Shown here: piece after piece, positions 7,374 to 14,593 of the stretch
Layout: each line of letters opens with the position of its first letter
How positions within the stretch are numbered: the first letter of the stretch is position 1
Assembly: GCA_001438005.1 (NCBI GenBank)
Contig: LIBO01000006.1
Coordinates: 1-17,564, forward strand
DNA: 17,564 bases
Direction: 5' to 3'
Origin: Verrucomicrobia subdivision 6 bacterium BACL9 MAG-120507-bin52
Lineage (GTDB): Bacteria > Verrucomicrobiota > Verrucomicrobiia > Methylacidiphilales > Verrucolacustridaceae
Program-made: the position numbers and the translations under genes
Notes under the pieces: model-generated
Databases searched by the model: none
Seen by the model: the letters and a program-made list of their open reading frames with translations, nothing else
Told to the model about the DNA's origin: nothing

Positions 7374-8257
7374 GCACGGTTTTTGTCGACGGACACTACT
7401 ACGCCTACCGCAGCTTTTACGCCATCGCCTCTCTCTCCAATTCGAAAGGAGAGCCGACCAACGCCGCCTACGGCTTTGCCTCCGCCCTTCTTCGTTTGGC
7501 GGAGGACCTAAAACCAACCCAAGGCGCGGTCATTTTTGACGGCGGCATCCCTGCCGAACGAATGGCTCTTCACCCGACCTATAAGGCGAATCGAAAAGAA
7601 ACCCCCGAGGCGCTCGAGCGCCAATTTCCCCTGCTCCACGAAGTCGCCTCCGCCTTGGGTTGGCCGGTTCTTACCGTGGATCAGGAGGAAGCCGATGACG
7701 TGATTGCCAGCTACGTCCACGCCGCGGATAGCCGCTCCTGCATCGTGGCCACCAACGACAAGGACCTGATGGTTCTCGCCGCCCAAGGCTGCAAAATTTA
7801 TCAACCCCAGTCCCAGGGTTTCACTCTCCTTGGCCCACCGGAGGTGGAGGCCAAATGGGGCGTTTCGCCCGAACGCGTGCCCGAACTCCTCGCCTTAACC
7901 GGTGACTCGGCCGATAATTTCCCCGGTGTCCCAGGGGTCGGACCCAAAACCGCCGCCAAGTGGATTTTACAGTACGGTACCTCCGAAAAAGTTTTGGCGG
8001 CCGCACCCTCCATCACCCCTGAGCGATTTCGTCCCATTCTGCAGGAGTCAGCCGAAATCGTCCGCCGGAACCGGAAGATGGTCGAACTCCGCACCTCCGT
8101 TCCACTTCCTCGTCCCGTCCAAGATCTCGCCTTGCGACCCAACCCGGCCCAACAGGTGGAGCTCTTTCGCCGACTCGAATTTAAACGCTTCACCCGGGAG
8201 GCCGAGGCTCGCCTCGCCGCTCACGCTCCCCGCCAACCCGACCTCTTCTCCAGCTAA
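7370..8257 (+). CDS. Stand-alone 5'-3' exonuclease (PolI N-terminal/FEN family)
   Basis: Predicted metal-dependent 5' nuclease acting on DNA flaps or RNA primers. At 295 residues it matches the 5' nuclease domain of DNA polymerase I without the polymerase part. Motifs are VDGHYYAYRSF (D7), VIFDGG (D57), the TYKANR clamp (71-75), EEADDVIA (D109, D110), TNDKDL (D130, D132) and the helix-hairpin-helix GDSADNFPGVPGVGPKTAAKW at 178-198. All main acidic metal ligands are therefore present. The early motif has HYY where PolI proteins usually have SSY/SYL. The GTG start overlaps the previous stop (GTGA), and an HemW-like gene follows four bases after the stop. It is either a helper nuclease (as with Xni/ExoIX) or the main primer-removal nuclease if PolA of this organism lacks that domain; the window cannot tell. 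Confidence 0.9.
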   Translation: MSTVFVDGHYYAYRSFYAIASLSNSKGEPTNAAYGFASALLRLAEDLKPTQGAVIFDGGIPAERMALHPTYKANRKETPEALERQFPLLHEVASALGWPVLTVDQEEADDVIASYVHAADSRSCIVATNDKDLMVLAAQGCKIYQPQSQGFTLLGPPEVEAKWGVSPERVPELLALTGDSADNFPGVPGVGPKTAAKWILQYGTSEKVLAAAPSITPERFRPILQESAEIVRRNRKMVELRTSVPLPRPVQDLALRPNPAQQVELFRRLEFKRFTREAEARLAAHAPRQPDLFSS

Positions 8258-8261
8258 AGAC

Positions 8262-9359
8262 ATGAAGCCGAAAATAGAAAATCTCTACGTCCACATTCCT
8301 TTCTGCACTCACCTCTGCCCCTACTGCGATTTTCCGAAGGAGCGGCTTGCGGGAAATCGGATGCGGGATTTCCTCCGTGGTCTTCAAGCAGAGTGGGCTT
8401 GGGCCCAAGAGGAGTTTGCCCTCTCCCCCCGAAGAATTTTTTTCGGCGGGGGCACCCCCACCGCGCTCTCCCCCTCCCTTCTGCAGGAGCTCATGGAGAT
8501 TGCGCCTTGGGGACAGGCGGAGGAGTGGACCGTGGAAGCGAATCCCGACGGCCTGATCGCCAGCAAAACCTCGCTCCTGCGCGAGGCAGGGGTCACCCGC
8601 ATCAGCCTTGGGGTGCAGGCATTTCGTCCAGCCGACCTCGCGTGGCTGGGCCGACGCCACGACCGCGCCACGATCGCCACTGCCGTTGCCCATGTTCGCC
8701 AAGCGGGCATCCCCCTCCTCAACCTTGATCTCATCTACGGCCTACCCGATCAAGGCCCGGCCGAATGGCAATCCACCTTAGAGGAGGCCTGCGCTCTCCA
8801 GCCCGATCACATTTCCGCCTATGTCATCACCCCAGAAGCAGGCACAGAGCTGATCCGACGAATCGAACAGGGAGAGTGGCATCCCGACCCTGATCATGAA
8901 TCGCTCCTCTTTCTCCTCACGCAGCGCATCTTGGAATCCCGCGGATTCTCCGCCTATGAAATTTCTAACTTTGCCCTACCGGGCAAAGAGTGCCGACACC
9001 ATCAAGCCATCTGGTCGGGTGAGGATTACCTGGGCCTTGGTCCAGGTGCGGTCTCCACCGTCGCGGGGCGCCGCTGGCGCAATATTCGCGACACCACCCT
9101 GTATGCCCGATCGGCCGAATCAGGCCCTCACCCCGCTCACGAAGAGAACGAGATTTGCGGACCGCGCGAACGGCGGGCCGAACGCATTCTTCTCGGGCTC
9201 CGCACCAGTGAGGGTCTGGCGGAAGAAACTCTCCACGGACAAGAGGCCTGCCTCTCCGAACTGGTGGCCAAAGGATGGGGTCGTCGTTTTGGGGGAAAGT
9301 TTCTTCTCACGCCTCGTGGCCGACTGCGGGCGGACGCAGTCGCCGCCATGCTGATCTGA
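8262..9359 (+). CDS. hemW: HemW-like radical SAM protein (coproporphyrinogen III oxidase-related)
   Basis: Radical SAM protein of the HemW/HemN-like group. Characterised HemW proteins bind heme and act as heme chaperones rather than as true oxidases. From the ATG at 8262 the protein has 365 residues, close to the usual 370-390. The cluster motif CX3CX2C is at C15, C19, C22 in PFCTHLCPYCDF, with the CDF ending typical of HemW. Further family motifs are FFGGGTPTAL near 62, EANPDG, ISLGVQAF, LDLIYGLP, HISAYVITPEAGTEL, FSAYEISNFALPG and the GEDYLGLGPGA block. The true HemN extra cysteine (CX3CX2CX1C) is not present, which argues against an oxidase. The frame is open upstream inside the exonuclease gene, but the domain begins at this ATG. 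An ABC ATPase gene starts two bases after the stop. No other heme gene is in the window. Confidence 0.9.
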   Translation: MKPKIENLYVHIPFCTHLCPYCDFPKERLAGNRMRDFLRGLQAEWAWAQEEFALSPRRIFFGGGTPTALSPSLLQELMEIAPWGQAEEWTVEANPDGLIASKTSLLREAGVTRISLGVQAFRPADLAWLGRRHDRATIATAVAHVRQAGIPLLNLDLIYGLPDQGPAEWQSTLEEACALQPDHISAYVITPEAGTELIRRIEQGEWHPDPDHESLLFLLTQRILESRGFSAYEISNFALPGKECRHHQAIWSGEDYLGLGPGAVSTVAGRRWRNIRDTTLYARSAESGPHPAHEENEICGPRERRAERILLGLRTSEGLAEETLHGQEACLSELVAKGWGRRFGGKFLLTPRGRLRADAVAAMLI

Positions 9360-9361
9360 CC

Positions 9362-10348
9362 ATGCCCCCCGCCATCCAGACCCGCGGTCTCCGCAAGACG
9401 TACCGTATTTTCCAAAAATCTCCAGGTTTCGGCGGCGCCGTCCGGGGCCTCTTTCATCGTCGTTACAAGGAGGTCACGGCGGTCGATGGGATCGATCTCG
9501 AAATTCAAGCGGGCGAGCTAGTCGGTTTTCTCGGGCCGAACGGCGCGGGAAAAACGACAACTTTAAAAATGCTTTCAGGCTTGCTCCAGCCCAGCGACGG
9601 CACCGCCACGGTTCTGGGCCATCTTCCTTGGAAACGGGAAGAGTCGTTTCGAAAAAAGATTTCCCTCCTTCTCGGCCAAAAAAATCAGCTGCTGTGGGAC
9701 CTCCCCGCACGTGAGAGCTTTGCCCTGAACCGCGCCATCTATCGGATCGATCCCACCCAAGCCGCCGCCACCATCGACCATCTTTCTGCCCTCCTTGAGG
9801 TTCGTCCCCTGCTGGATCAACCGGTTCGAGAACTTTCTTTAGGAGAGCGGATGAAGATGGAGCTCATCGCCGCCCTTCTTCACAAACCCCAAGTCCTCTT
9901 TCTCGACGAACCGACGCTTGGGCTGGACGTGGTTTCCCAGCACCGCGTGCGCGACTTTCTTCGCCACCTCGTCGCCGAGGAAAAGATCACCACCATTCTC
10001 ACCAGCCACTATCTTCAGGATATTGAAAGCCTGTGCCGCCGGGTGATCATCATCGATCACGGCCGCGTGATTCACGACGGCCCTTGGGATCAGATTGTTC
10101 GAAATTTTTCCGACCGCAAAGAGATCGTCCTTCGCTTTTCAGGCACACCCCCCGATCTTCAAGGCGCCGATTGGGGGGAAATCATCGCCAAAGATGCGGC
10201 CACGCTTCGCCTCCGCGTTTCGCCAGCCCAAGCCACCGCCGTGAGTCGACGAGCGATTGATCTGCCTGGCCTGGAAGATATTCGTATTGAAGCCATGCCG
10301 GTCGAGGAGGTGATCCGGCGCGTCTTCGCCGCGTCGTCCCAACGCTAG
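9362..10348 (+). CDS. ABC transporter ATP-binding protein of COG4586 type, no adjacent permease
   Basis: ATPase subunit of an ABC-2 type transporter, 328 residues from ATG 9362. Motifs are Walker A GPNGAGKTT (58-66), Q-loop Q106 in LLGQKNQLLWDLP, signature LSLGERMKME (158-167), Walker B VLFLDEPTLGLD (178-189) and the switch histidine in TSHYLQDIE. The basic insert before Walker A (FGGAVRGLFHRRYKEVTAV) and the GQKNQLLWDLP block are characteristic of the COG4586 group, whose members normally sit next to two six-helix ABC-2 permeases. None follows here: the next gene is a convergent ZIP transporter and the gene before is hemW. The last 90 residues form an extra C-terminal domain. Its TAG stop shares CTAG (10345-10348) with the convergent stop. 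Substrate unknown; drug, polysaccharide or polymer export would all be guesses. Confidence 0.88.
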   Translation: MPPAIQTRGLRKTYRIFQKSPGFGGAVRGLFHRRYKEVTAVDGIDLEIQAGELVGFLGPNGAGKTTTLKMLSGLLQPSDGTATVLGHLPWKREESFRKKISLLLGQKNQLLWDLPARESFALNRAIYRIDPTQAAATIDHLSALLEVRPLLDQPVRELSLGERMKMELIAALLHKPQVLFLDEPTLGLDVVSQHRVRDFLRHLVAEEKITTILTSHYLQDIESLCRRVIIIDHGRVIHDGPWDQIVRNFSDRKEIVLRFSGTPPDLQGADWGEIIAKDAATLRLRVSPAQATAVSRRAIDLPGLEDIRIEAMPVEEVIRRVFAASSQR

Positions 10349-11091
10349 CCGTGCCCCAAAAAGATCGCGGCCGCGACCGCCCCAAATCCCACGGCGGCCG
10401 CCAGCCCTTTCCACCGTCGCCCCTCCCTCTCCCTCAACTCGGGGATCAGGAGATCCGATCCCGCTAGATAAAGAAAAGTTCCGCAGGTGGCGGAGGCGAA
10501 GATTCCGTGCAAGATCTCCAAGTCCCCCACGTTCACCCCCGAGGCGAGCCACGCCCCTCCGGGACTGGCCAAGCTCAGCAGAACCGTAGCCAAAATAATT
10601 TTCCCCCCCGAAAAACCGTATCGGCTCAGGGTGACGGCCAAAGCAAAGGTGTCGGTCGCCTTGTGAAAAAGAATCGCTAATGCCAACGCATCCTGAGCGG
10701 CACCAGCCGAGACCGATCCCAAGGCCAACCCCTCCAGCAAGGAGTGAAAACCCAGCATGCCCCCCAGAATCCAGGGCTTGGCCAGCGTCCCTTTCCCCCC
10801 ATGCGGATGGCAACCGTGCATCTCGGCATGAGCGTGATGCCCCTGCCGATCCAACCAGAATAAAAACCCCATGGTAAATACGATGGCTCCAAATCCCCCC
10901 CAGGGACCCAGCGACTCCACCGACTCTGGCCCCAACTCAAAAAACGCCGTCGCCAGAAATGCTCCCCCGGCGAAGGTCCCGCCCAAGCAAAGCCAAGAAG
11001 TCTTTGCTTTCGAACTTTTCATGGGTAACGCAATCAAGCCGCCCGCTAACCCAGCCAGGAAAAGCACCGCCAAAAGAGTAAAGGAGATCAC
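10345..11091 (-). CDS. ZIP-family divalent metal transporter
   Basis: Inner-membrane transporter moving zinc, iron or a similar divalent metal into the cytoplasm. The GTG at 11091 gives 248 residues and starts right at the first helix (ISFTLLAVLFLAGLAGGLIAL). A TTG at 11136 would add 15 residues and is the alternative start. About seven to eight hydrophobic helices are visible. The TM3-TM4 loop carries a metal-binding His cluster (HHAHAEMHGCHPHGG, about residues 85-99). The TM4 metal motif is HSLLEGLALG (H116, E120). The TM5 motif is HKATDTFALA (H143, D147), with Asp where ZIP proteins often have Glu; this may tune metal choice. It lies downstream of the tRNA gene on the same strand, close enough to share its transcript, and converges with the ABC ATPase gene, overlapping it by four bases. 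Confidence 0.87.
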   Translation of the reverse strand: MISFTLLAVLFLAGLAGGLIALPMKSSKAKTSWLCLGGTFAGGAFLATAFFELGPESVESLGPWGGFGAIVFTMGFLFWLDRQGHHAHAEMHGCHPHGGKGTLAKPWILGGMLGFHSLLEGLALGSVSAGAAQDALALAILFHKATDTFALAVTLSRYGFSGGKIILATVLLSLASPGGAWLASGVNVGDLEILHGIFASATCGTFLYLAGSDLLIPELREREGRRWKGLAAAVGFGAVAAAIFLGHG

Positions 11092-11154
11092 CCTATTAGG
11101 GTGGCGCAAAAAGTCGCATATGGCGAGATACCCCAAACCCCGAAAAAAATAAAG

Positions 11155-11228
11155 TGGCAGTGGAGGGATTTGAACCCCCGACCCAAGGCTTATGAGTCCC
11201 TTGCTCTACCGGGCTGAGCTACACTGCC
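11155..11228 (-). tRNA. tRNA with anticodon CAT (probably elongator Met; Ile2 not excluded)
   Basis: On the minus strand the 74-base sequence folds as a full cloverleaf. The acceptor stem GGCAGTG pairs perfectly with CACTGCC, followed by discriminator A; the CCA end is not encoded (ACT follows). The D stem is GCTC/GAGC, the anticodon loop CTCATAA, the variable loop GGGTC, and the T stem GGGGG/CCCTC with loop TTCAAAT. The anticodon is CAT. The paired G1-C72 and the lack of the three G-C pairs beside the anticodon argue against initiator tRNA. Elongator Met is likeliest; an Ile tRNA modified by TilS reads the same in DNA. In the anticodon stem (AGGGA/GCCTT) position 31 is A opposite G39, and 28-42 is a G-T wobble, so the stem is weak. 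Confidence 0.93.
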
Positions 11229-11239
11229 GTAGATACTTC

Positions 11240-11268
11240 GTTCTAGCCTCGACCGACCTCTTCGCCAA
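11240..11268 (-). promoter_or_regulatory. Candidate promoter of the CAT tRNA gene
   Basis: Upstream of the tRNA on the minus strand lies TTGGCG (11263-11268), a 17-base spacer, and TAGAAC (11240-11245). The -10-like box ends 11 bases before the mature tRNA 5' end. Each box matches four of six positions of the sigma-70 consensus. The rest of the 109-base gap up to 11337 must also hold the promoter of the divergent LysM gene; the only hint there is GATAAATT at 11283-11290, with no good -35 partner. Confidence 0.35.
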
Positions 11269-11337
11269 GCCACGACCCGCCCGATAAATTCGACAAAATG
11301 GGTCGGCGACCTTGCCCGAAACCGCTATCGCAGAAGG

Positions 11338-12291
11338 GTGCGTGTCTCCCCAATCGTTGCCCCCATCCTCCTCCTCCTCGCCACCACAATTTCCAACTAT
11401 GCGGCTCCTACCCACACGGTGCAAAAGGGGGAAACCTTTTATCAAATCGCCAAGCAACACGCCGTTTCTCCCGACGCTCTGGCTCAAGCCAACCCTAATA
11501 TCCAACCCACCCGCCTTCATCCCGGCGACATCCTGCGCCTGCCCTCAGCCACCGTTAGCACACCTGCCCCCTCCCCAGTTCCATCCACTCCAACCCGACC
11601 CCTTTCCGTCAAAATCCAAAAGGGGGATACCTTGAGCAAAATTTCCCGACAACACGGCGTCTCTCTGGAAGATCTGCGTCGCTGGAATCGACTCAACGGC
11701 AGCCCTCTGCAAATCGGCCAAACCCTGCGCCTGAGCGCGCCACTCACCGCCGCACCGCTGGCCAAACCTACTGCCCCTGCCCTGACCCTGCCCACCCCGC
11801 CCAAAATTTCTTTTGTTGCCCCCGTCCGCAAACAGATCGATTCCCCCCGCGGCCGCCTTCGGAGGTGGGAGTATATCGTCGTTCACCACAGTGGTACGGG
11901 CGGGGGCAATGCGCGCATTTTCGACGCGTATCACAAAGAGCGCGGCATGGAAAACGGCATGGCCTACCACTTCGTCATCGGAAACGGCTCCGATTCGGGC
12001 GACGGCCAAATTGAGGTGGGCTCACGCTGGACCCGGCAAATTCAGGGGGGCCACGTGGCCAGCGACAGCCTCAACGAAATCGCCATTGGCATTTGCCTCG
12101 TCGGCGACTTTAGCCATCACCAACCCGACCCTCGCCAAAAGGCCGCCCTGATCGAACTGGTCCGATTTCTTCGCCAACTCCAATCTTCCCCCCGCCTTAA
12201 ATTTCGCCTCCACCGCGAAATTAATACCAAACCGACCGAATGCCCGGGCAAACTGTTCCCCTCCGCCAAACTTCACGAAATCTTGGACTGA
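11338..12291 (+). CDS. Secreted LysM-LysM-Amidase_2 (PGRP-type) peptidoglycan amidase
   Basis: Predicted zinc amidase that binds glycan strands through LysM repeats and cuts stem peptides from MurNAc, outside the inner membrane. The 317 residues run: signal peptide (PIVAPILLLLATTISNYAA, to about 23); LysM 1 at 26-69 (HTVQKGETFYQIAKQH); a Pro/Thr/Ser linker; LysM 2 at 91-132 (VKIQKGDTLSKISRQHG); a second Pro/Ala linker; and an Amidase_2 domain at about 178-317. Zinc ligands are H183 in VVHHSG, H292 in LHREI and C302 in TECPGK; AYHFVIGNG follows the family pattern. The start is a GTG at 11338, with an AGAAGG run directly before it, closer than a normal ribosome site; no better in-frame start exists before the upstream TAA at 11284. 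Its end overlaps the convergent YjbQ gene by 19 bases. Confidence 0.9.
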   Translation: MRVSPIVAPILLLLATTISNYAAPTHTVQKGETFYQIAKQHAVSPDALAQANPNIQPTRLHPGDILRLPSATVSTPAPSPVPSTPTRPLSVKIQKGDTLSKISRQHGVSLEDLRRWNRLNGSPLQIGQTLRLSAPLTAAPLAKPTAPALTLPTPPKISFVAPVRKQIDSPRGRLRRWEYIVVHHSGTGGGNARIFDAYHKERGMENGMAYHFVIGNGSDSGDGQIEVGSRWTRQIQGGHVASDSLNEIAIGICLVGDFSHHQPDPRQKAALIELVRFLRQLQSSPRLKFRLHREINTKPTECPGKLFPSAKLHEILD

Positions 12292-12710
12292 GACGCCCCC
12301 ATCAGAGGCTGAAAACCCACCCAGACCCGCCGCGTCCGCGGCCCATCAAACTCCGCCAAATAGATCATCTGCCAGGTTCCAAATTTTAACTTTCCCCCCT
12401 CCATCGGCCACGCGAGGTGGTTTCCCACCATCGCCGCCTTCACATGCGCCGCGCTGTTTCCCTCGCCGTGCCGATACTCCCGATTTTTCCATGGCACCGC
12501 ATTCTCGAAGGCAACCGCCATGTCCCTCCGCACATCGGGATCGGCTCCCTCCTGAATCGTCACCCCCGCCGTTGTGTGGGGGACGACCACTTGCAGCAAC
12601 CCATCCCGCCAACCTCTCCGTGCAGCCGCCTCTTCCAAGATTTGTGCTAAGGGCAGAAATTCGGTATGACTCCGTGTGTTGATGATTACTTCTTCCAGCA
12701 TCGGGGGCAT
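12273..12710 (-). CDS. YjbQ/UPF0047 family protein
   Basis: A 145-residue protein of the widely conserved YjbQ (UPF0047) family. Family blocks are clear: VVVPHTTAGVTIQEGADPDVRRDM (about 41-64, with H45), HGEGNSAAHVKAAMVGNH (81-98, H81, H89 and H98), GGKLKFGTWQ (105-114) and LAEFDGPRTRRVWV (118-131). The conserved histidines suggest a metal or phosphate site. The E. coli member has been linked to weak thiamine phosphate synthase activity, but the cellular role is not established. The ATG at 12708-12710 abuts the ATG of the divergent epimerase gene (CATATG). A second in-frame ATG at 12701 would shorten the protein by three residues and move the two genes slightly apart. The 3' end overlaps the LysM amidase gene by 19 bases, so the gene has no untranslated DNA of its own on either side. 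Confidence 0.9.
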   Translation of the reverse strand: MPPMLEEVIINTRSHTEFLPLAQILEEAAARRGWRDGLLQVVVPHTTAGVTIQEGADPDVRRDMAVAFENAVPWKNREYRHGEGNSAAHVKAAMVGNHLAWPMEGGKLKFGTWQMIYLAEFDGPRTRRVWVGFQPLMGASQSKIS

Positions 12711-13706
12711 ATGATTGTCGTAACAGGTGGAACCGGCTTTGTCGGGCGCGAAATTTGCCGCGCCCTGCGGGCCGAAGGTCTACCCGTGCGTGCCGTTTCC
12801 CGTACCCCCAGCACTGCCCTTCCCCCAGGGATCGAATTTTTCCCGGCTGACATCACTCAACCCGACTCCCTGCGCCATGCTTTCCATCACGCCCAAGCGG
12901 TCATTCATACCGTTGGCATCATTCGCGAATCTTCTTCCCAAACCTTTTCCCAAGTTCACCTCGAAGGCACCGCCCACGTTGTCGCCGCCGCCCGCGCCGC
13001 CTCCGTTCCGCGCTATCTCCACCTGAGTGCCCTCGGCACTCGGCCCCTCGCCGCCTCCCGCTATCACCAAACCAAATGGGAGGCAGAACAGATCGTTCGG
13101 GCCAGCGGCTTGGCCGCCACCATCTTTCGGCCCTCCCTAATTTATGGAAAAGGGGACGCGTCCACCACCCAACTCGCCACCCTACTACAGCCACCACTCT
13201 CATGGCTTTCCGGCGGTTTTCTTCCCATTCCCGGAGGAAAACAAGCCACCCTCTGCCCAGTCTCCGTCGCATCGGTCGCCGAGTCGGTCGTTCGCTCCCT
13301 CGGTCAATCCCAAGCGGTCGGAAAAACTTTCGACCTCTGTGGCGACACCACCACCTTGGGTGACCTCGCCCTGGCCGTCGCGCATGCCCTCGGTCGCCAA
13401 CCCACTTGGGTCGAAAACAACCCCGACATCATTCTCCTTTCCATCCCTTGGCTTTGGCTTACCCGCCGCAAACCAATTCTATTCCCTATCCCCCTTCCTC
13501 TTTGCCGCCTCTTTGCCGCAGTTACGGAACGTCTCCTGCCCCGTCCGCCCCTGACCACTGACCAAATCACCATGCTGGAAGAGGGCCAAGTCGGAGACTC
13601 AGAACCCGCCCGCCAACTTCTCGGCTTCCACACCCCCGACCTTTCCCACGGATTGGCCGCTTACCTTGCCCCACGCGCGGGCGGGGCCGCTGATCGGCGC
13701 CCGTGA
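12711..13706 (+). CDS. NDUFA9-like NAD(P)-binding epimerase/dehydratase family protein
   Basis: Extended/atypical short-chain dehydrogenase fold, 331 residues. The Rossmann motif VTGGTGFVG lies at 4-12, right after the start, so ATG 12711 is preferred over an in-frame ATG at 12666 that would add 15 unrelated residues. Later landmarks are the DIT acidic turn, VIHTVGI (64-70), SALGT (106-110), YHQTK (Y118, K122) and IFRPSLIYGKGD (138-149). This pattern is closest to the NDUFA9/complex I-associated group, often of unknown substrate; some related plant and bacterial members act on isoprenoid or quinone-type molecules. A hydrophobic stretch near 244-270 (IILLSIPWLWL, IPLPLCRLF) suggests membrane contact. 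It is the first gene of a plus-strand train whose members overlap: its TGA overlaps the next gene's GTG start (GTGA). Confidence 0.82.
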   Translation: MIVVTGGTGFVGREICRALRAEGLPVRAVSRTPSTALPPGIEFFPADITQPDSLRHAFHHAQAVIHTVGIIRESSSQTFSQVHLEGTAHVVAAARAASVPRYLHLSALGTRPLAASRYHQTKWEAEQIVRASGLAATIFRPSLIYGKGDASTTQLATLLQPPLSWLSGGFLPIPGGKQATLCPVSVASVAESVVRSLGQSQAVGKTFDLCGDTTTLGDLALAVAHALGRQPTWVENNPDIILLSIPWLWLTRRKPILFPIPLPLCRLFAAVTERLLPRPPLTTDQITMLEEGQVGDSEPARQLLGFHTPDLSHGLAAYLAPRAGGAADRRP

Positions 13707-14593
13707 GCGAAGTCGCTCGCACGGGTCGAATCCGGCGCGTCCTCCTCACCGCTCTCGGCTGCAACGCTCTTCTCGCCGGCCTCAAGTTTGCCATCGGCTG
13801 GAAATTCGGAAGCCTAGGAGTTGTTTCCGATGCCATGCACTCCCTGCTCGATTGCGCCGCCAGCGTCATCGCGCTGATCGGCATCACCGCCGCTGCTCGC
13901 CCCCCCGATGCCAACCATCCTTACGGCCACCGCAAATATGAAATTCTGACCACCATCATCGTGGCCGGCCTTCTTTTCCTCAGCGCTTGGGAAATATTGG
14001 GCGCTGCTCTCTCTCGATTGATTCATCAAGCCCCCGCGCCCCACTTCAGCGCTTGGGGCATCGCCCTTCTCAGTCTCGGCATTGTGATCAACACTCTTCT
14101 TTCGAATTGGGAAAAGCGGGCGGGGCTCGAGGTCTCCAGCCCCCTCCTTCTCGCCGATGCCGCCCATACCCGAACCGATATTTACTCCTCCCTTCTCGCC
14201 ATCGCCGCCCTGGCCAGTGGCGCCTTCGGACTCCCTTGGCTCGACCCTCTTCTCGCCATCGGAATTGTTCTCTTCCTTGCCCGCGCCATCTATGAAATCG
14301 CCATTGAAGGGGTCAAAGTCGTTTCCGATGCCACCCGCCTCGACCCCGCTCTCATCCGATCGGTGGCCGAAAAGATCGAGGGGGTCCGCGGTGCCCATGC
14401 CATTCGATCGCACGGCATGCAAAATGACATTCACATCGATCTGCATATTCAGGTCGCCGATCAGCTGACCGCGCGCCAAGTTTTCGAAATCGAAAACCGC
14501 GTCAATCAAGCCTTGCGGGACTCTTTTCCCGGGGTGACCCATGTGGCCCTACGCCACGAACCCGGCGACCTCCCCCTCGAGCCCGATGCCTGA
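13703..14593 (+). CDS. Cation diffusion facilitator (CDF) metal efflux protein
   Basis: Inner-membrane antiporter of the CDF family, expected to export Zn, Fe, Mn or similar in exchange for protons. The 296 residues have about six helices in the first 210 and a soluble C-terminal dimer/metal-sensing domain at about 210-290 (VRGAHAIRSHGMQNDIHIDLHI). The transport site is visible as HxxxD pairs: H46 and D50 in SDAMHSLLD, H155 and D159 in ADAAHTRTD. The HPYGHRKYE motif after TM2 (72-80) is typical of FieF/MMT1-like members. HD-HD sites are commonly zinc-selective, but metal choice cannot be proven. It starts with GTG overlapping the epimerase stop (GTGA) and its own end overlaps the serine hydrolase start by eight bases, so the three genes are almost certainly one transcript. 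Confidence 0.92.
   Translation: MSEVARTGRIRRVLLTALGCNALLAGLKFAIGWKFGSLGVVSDAMHSLLDCAASVIALIGITAAARPPDANHPYGHRKYEILTTIIVAGLLFLSAWEILGAALSRLIHQAPAPHFSAWGIALLSLGIVINTLLSNWEKRAGLEVSSPLLLADAAHTRTDIYSSLLAIAALASGAFGLPWLDPLLAIGIVLFLARAIYEIAIEGVKVVSDATRLDPALIRSVAEKIEGVRGAHAIRSHGMQNDIHIDLHIQVADQLTARQVFEIENRVNQALRDSFPGVTHVALRHEPGDLPLEPDA

Noticed and set aside
8262..9359. True oxygen-independent coproporphyrinogen oxidase (HemN)
   Set aside because: The extra cysteine of the HemN CX3CX2CXC motif is absent; CDF follows the third cysteine as in HemW.
10139..10813. 224-codon open frame on the minus strand
   Set aside because: Runs in another frame through the ZIP and ABC ATPase genes, both of which have strong family motifs; its own translation is Gly/Arg-rich.
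11130..11154. A-rich/T-rich tract after the tRNA as a terminator
   Set aside because: On the minus strand a T-run follows the tRNA, but no separate GC-rich hairpin stands before it other than the tRNA itself.
13814..14542. 242-codon open frame on the minus strand
   Set aside because: Antisense to the CDF gene, whose HxxxD metal site and helices are clear; the translation is low-complexity Gly/Asp-rich.
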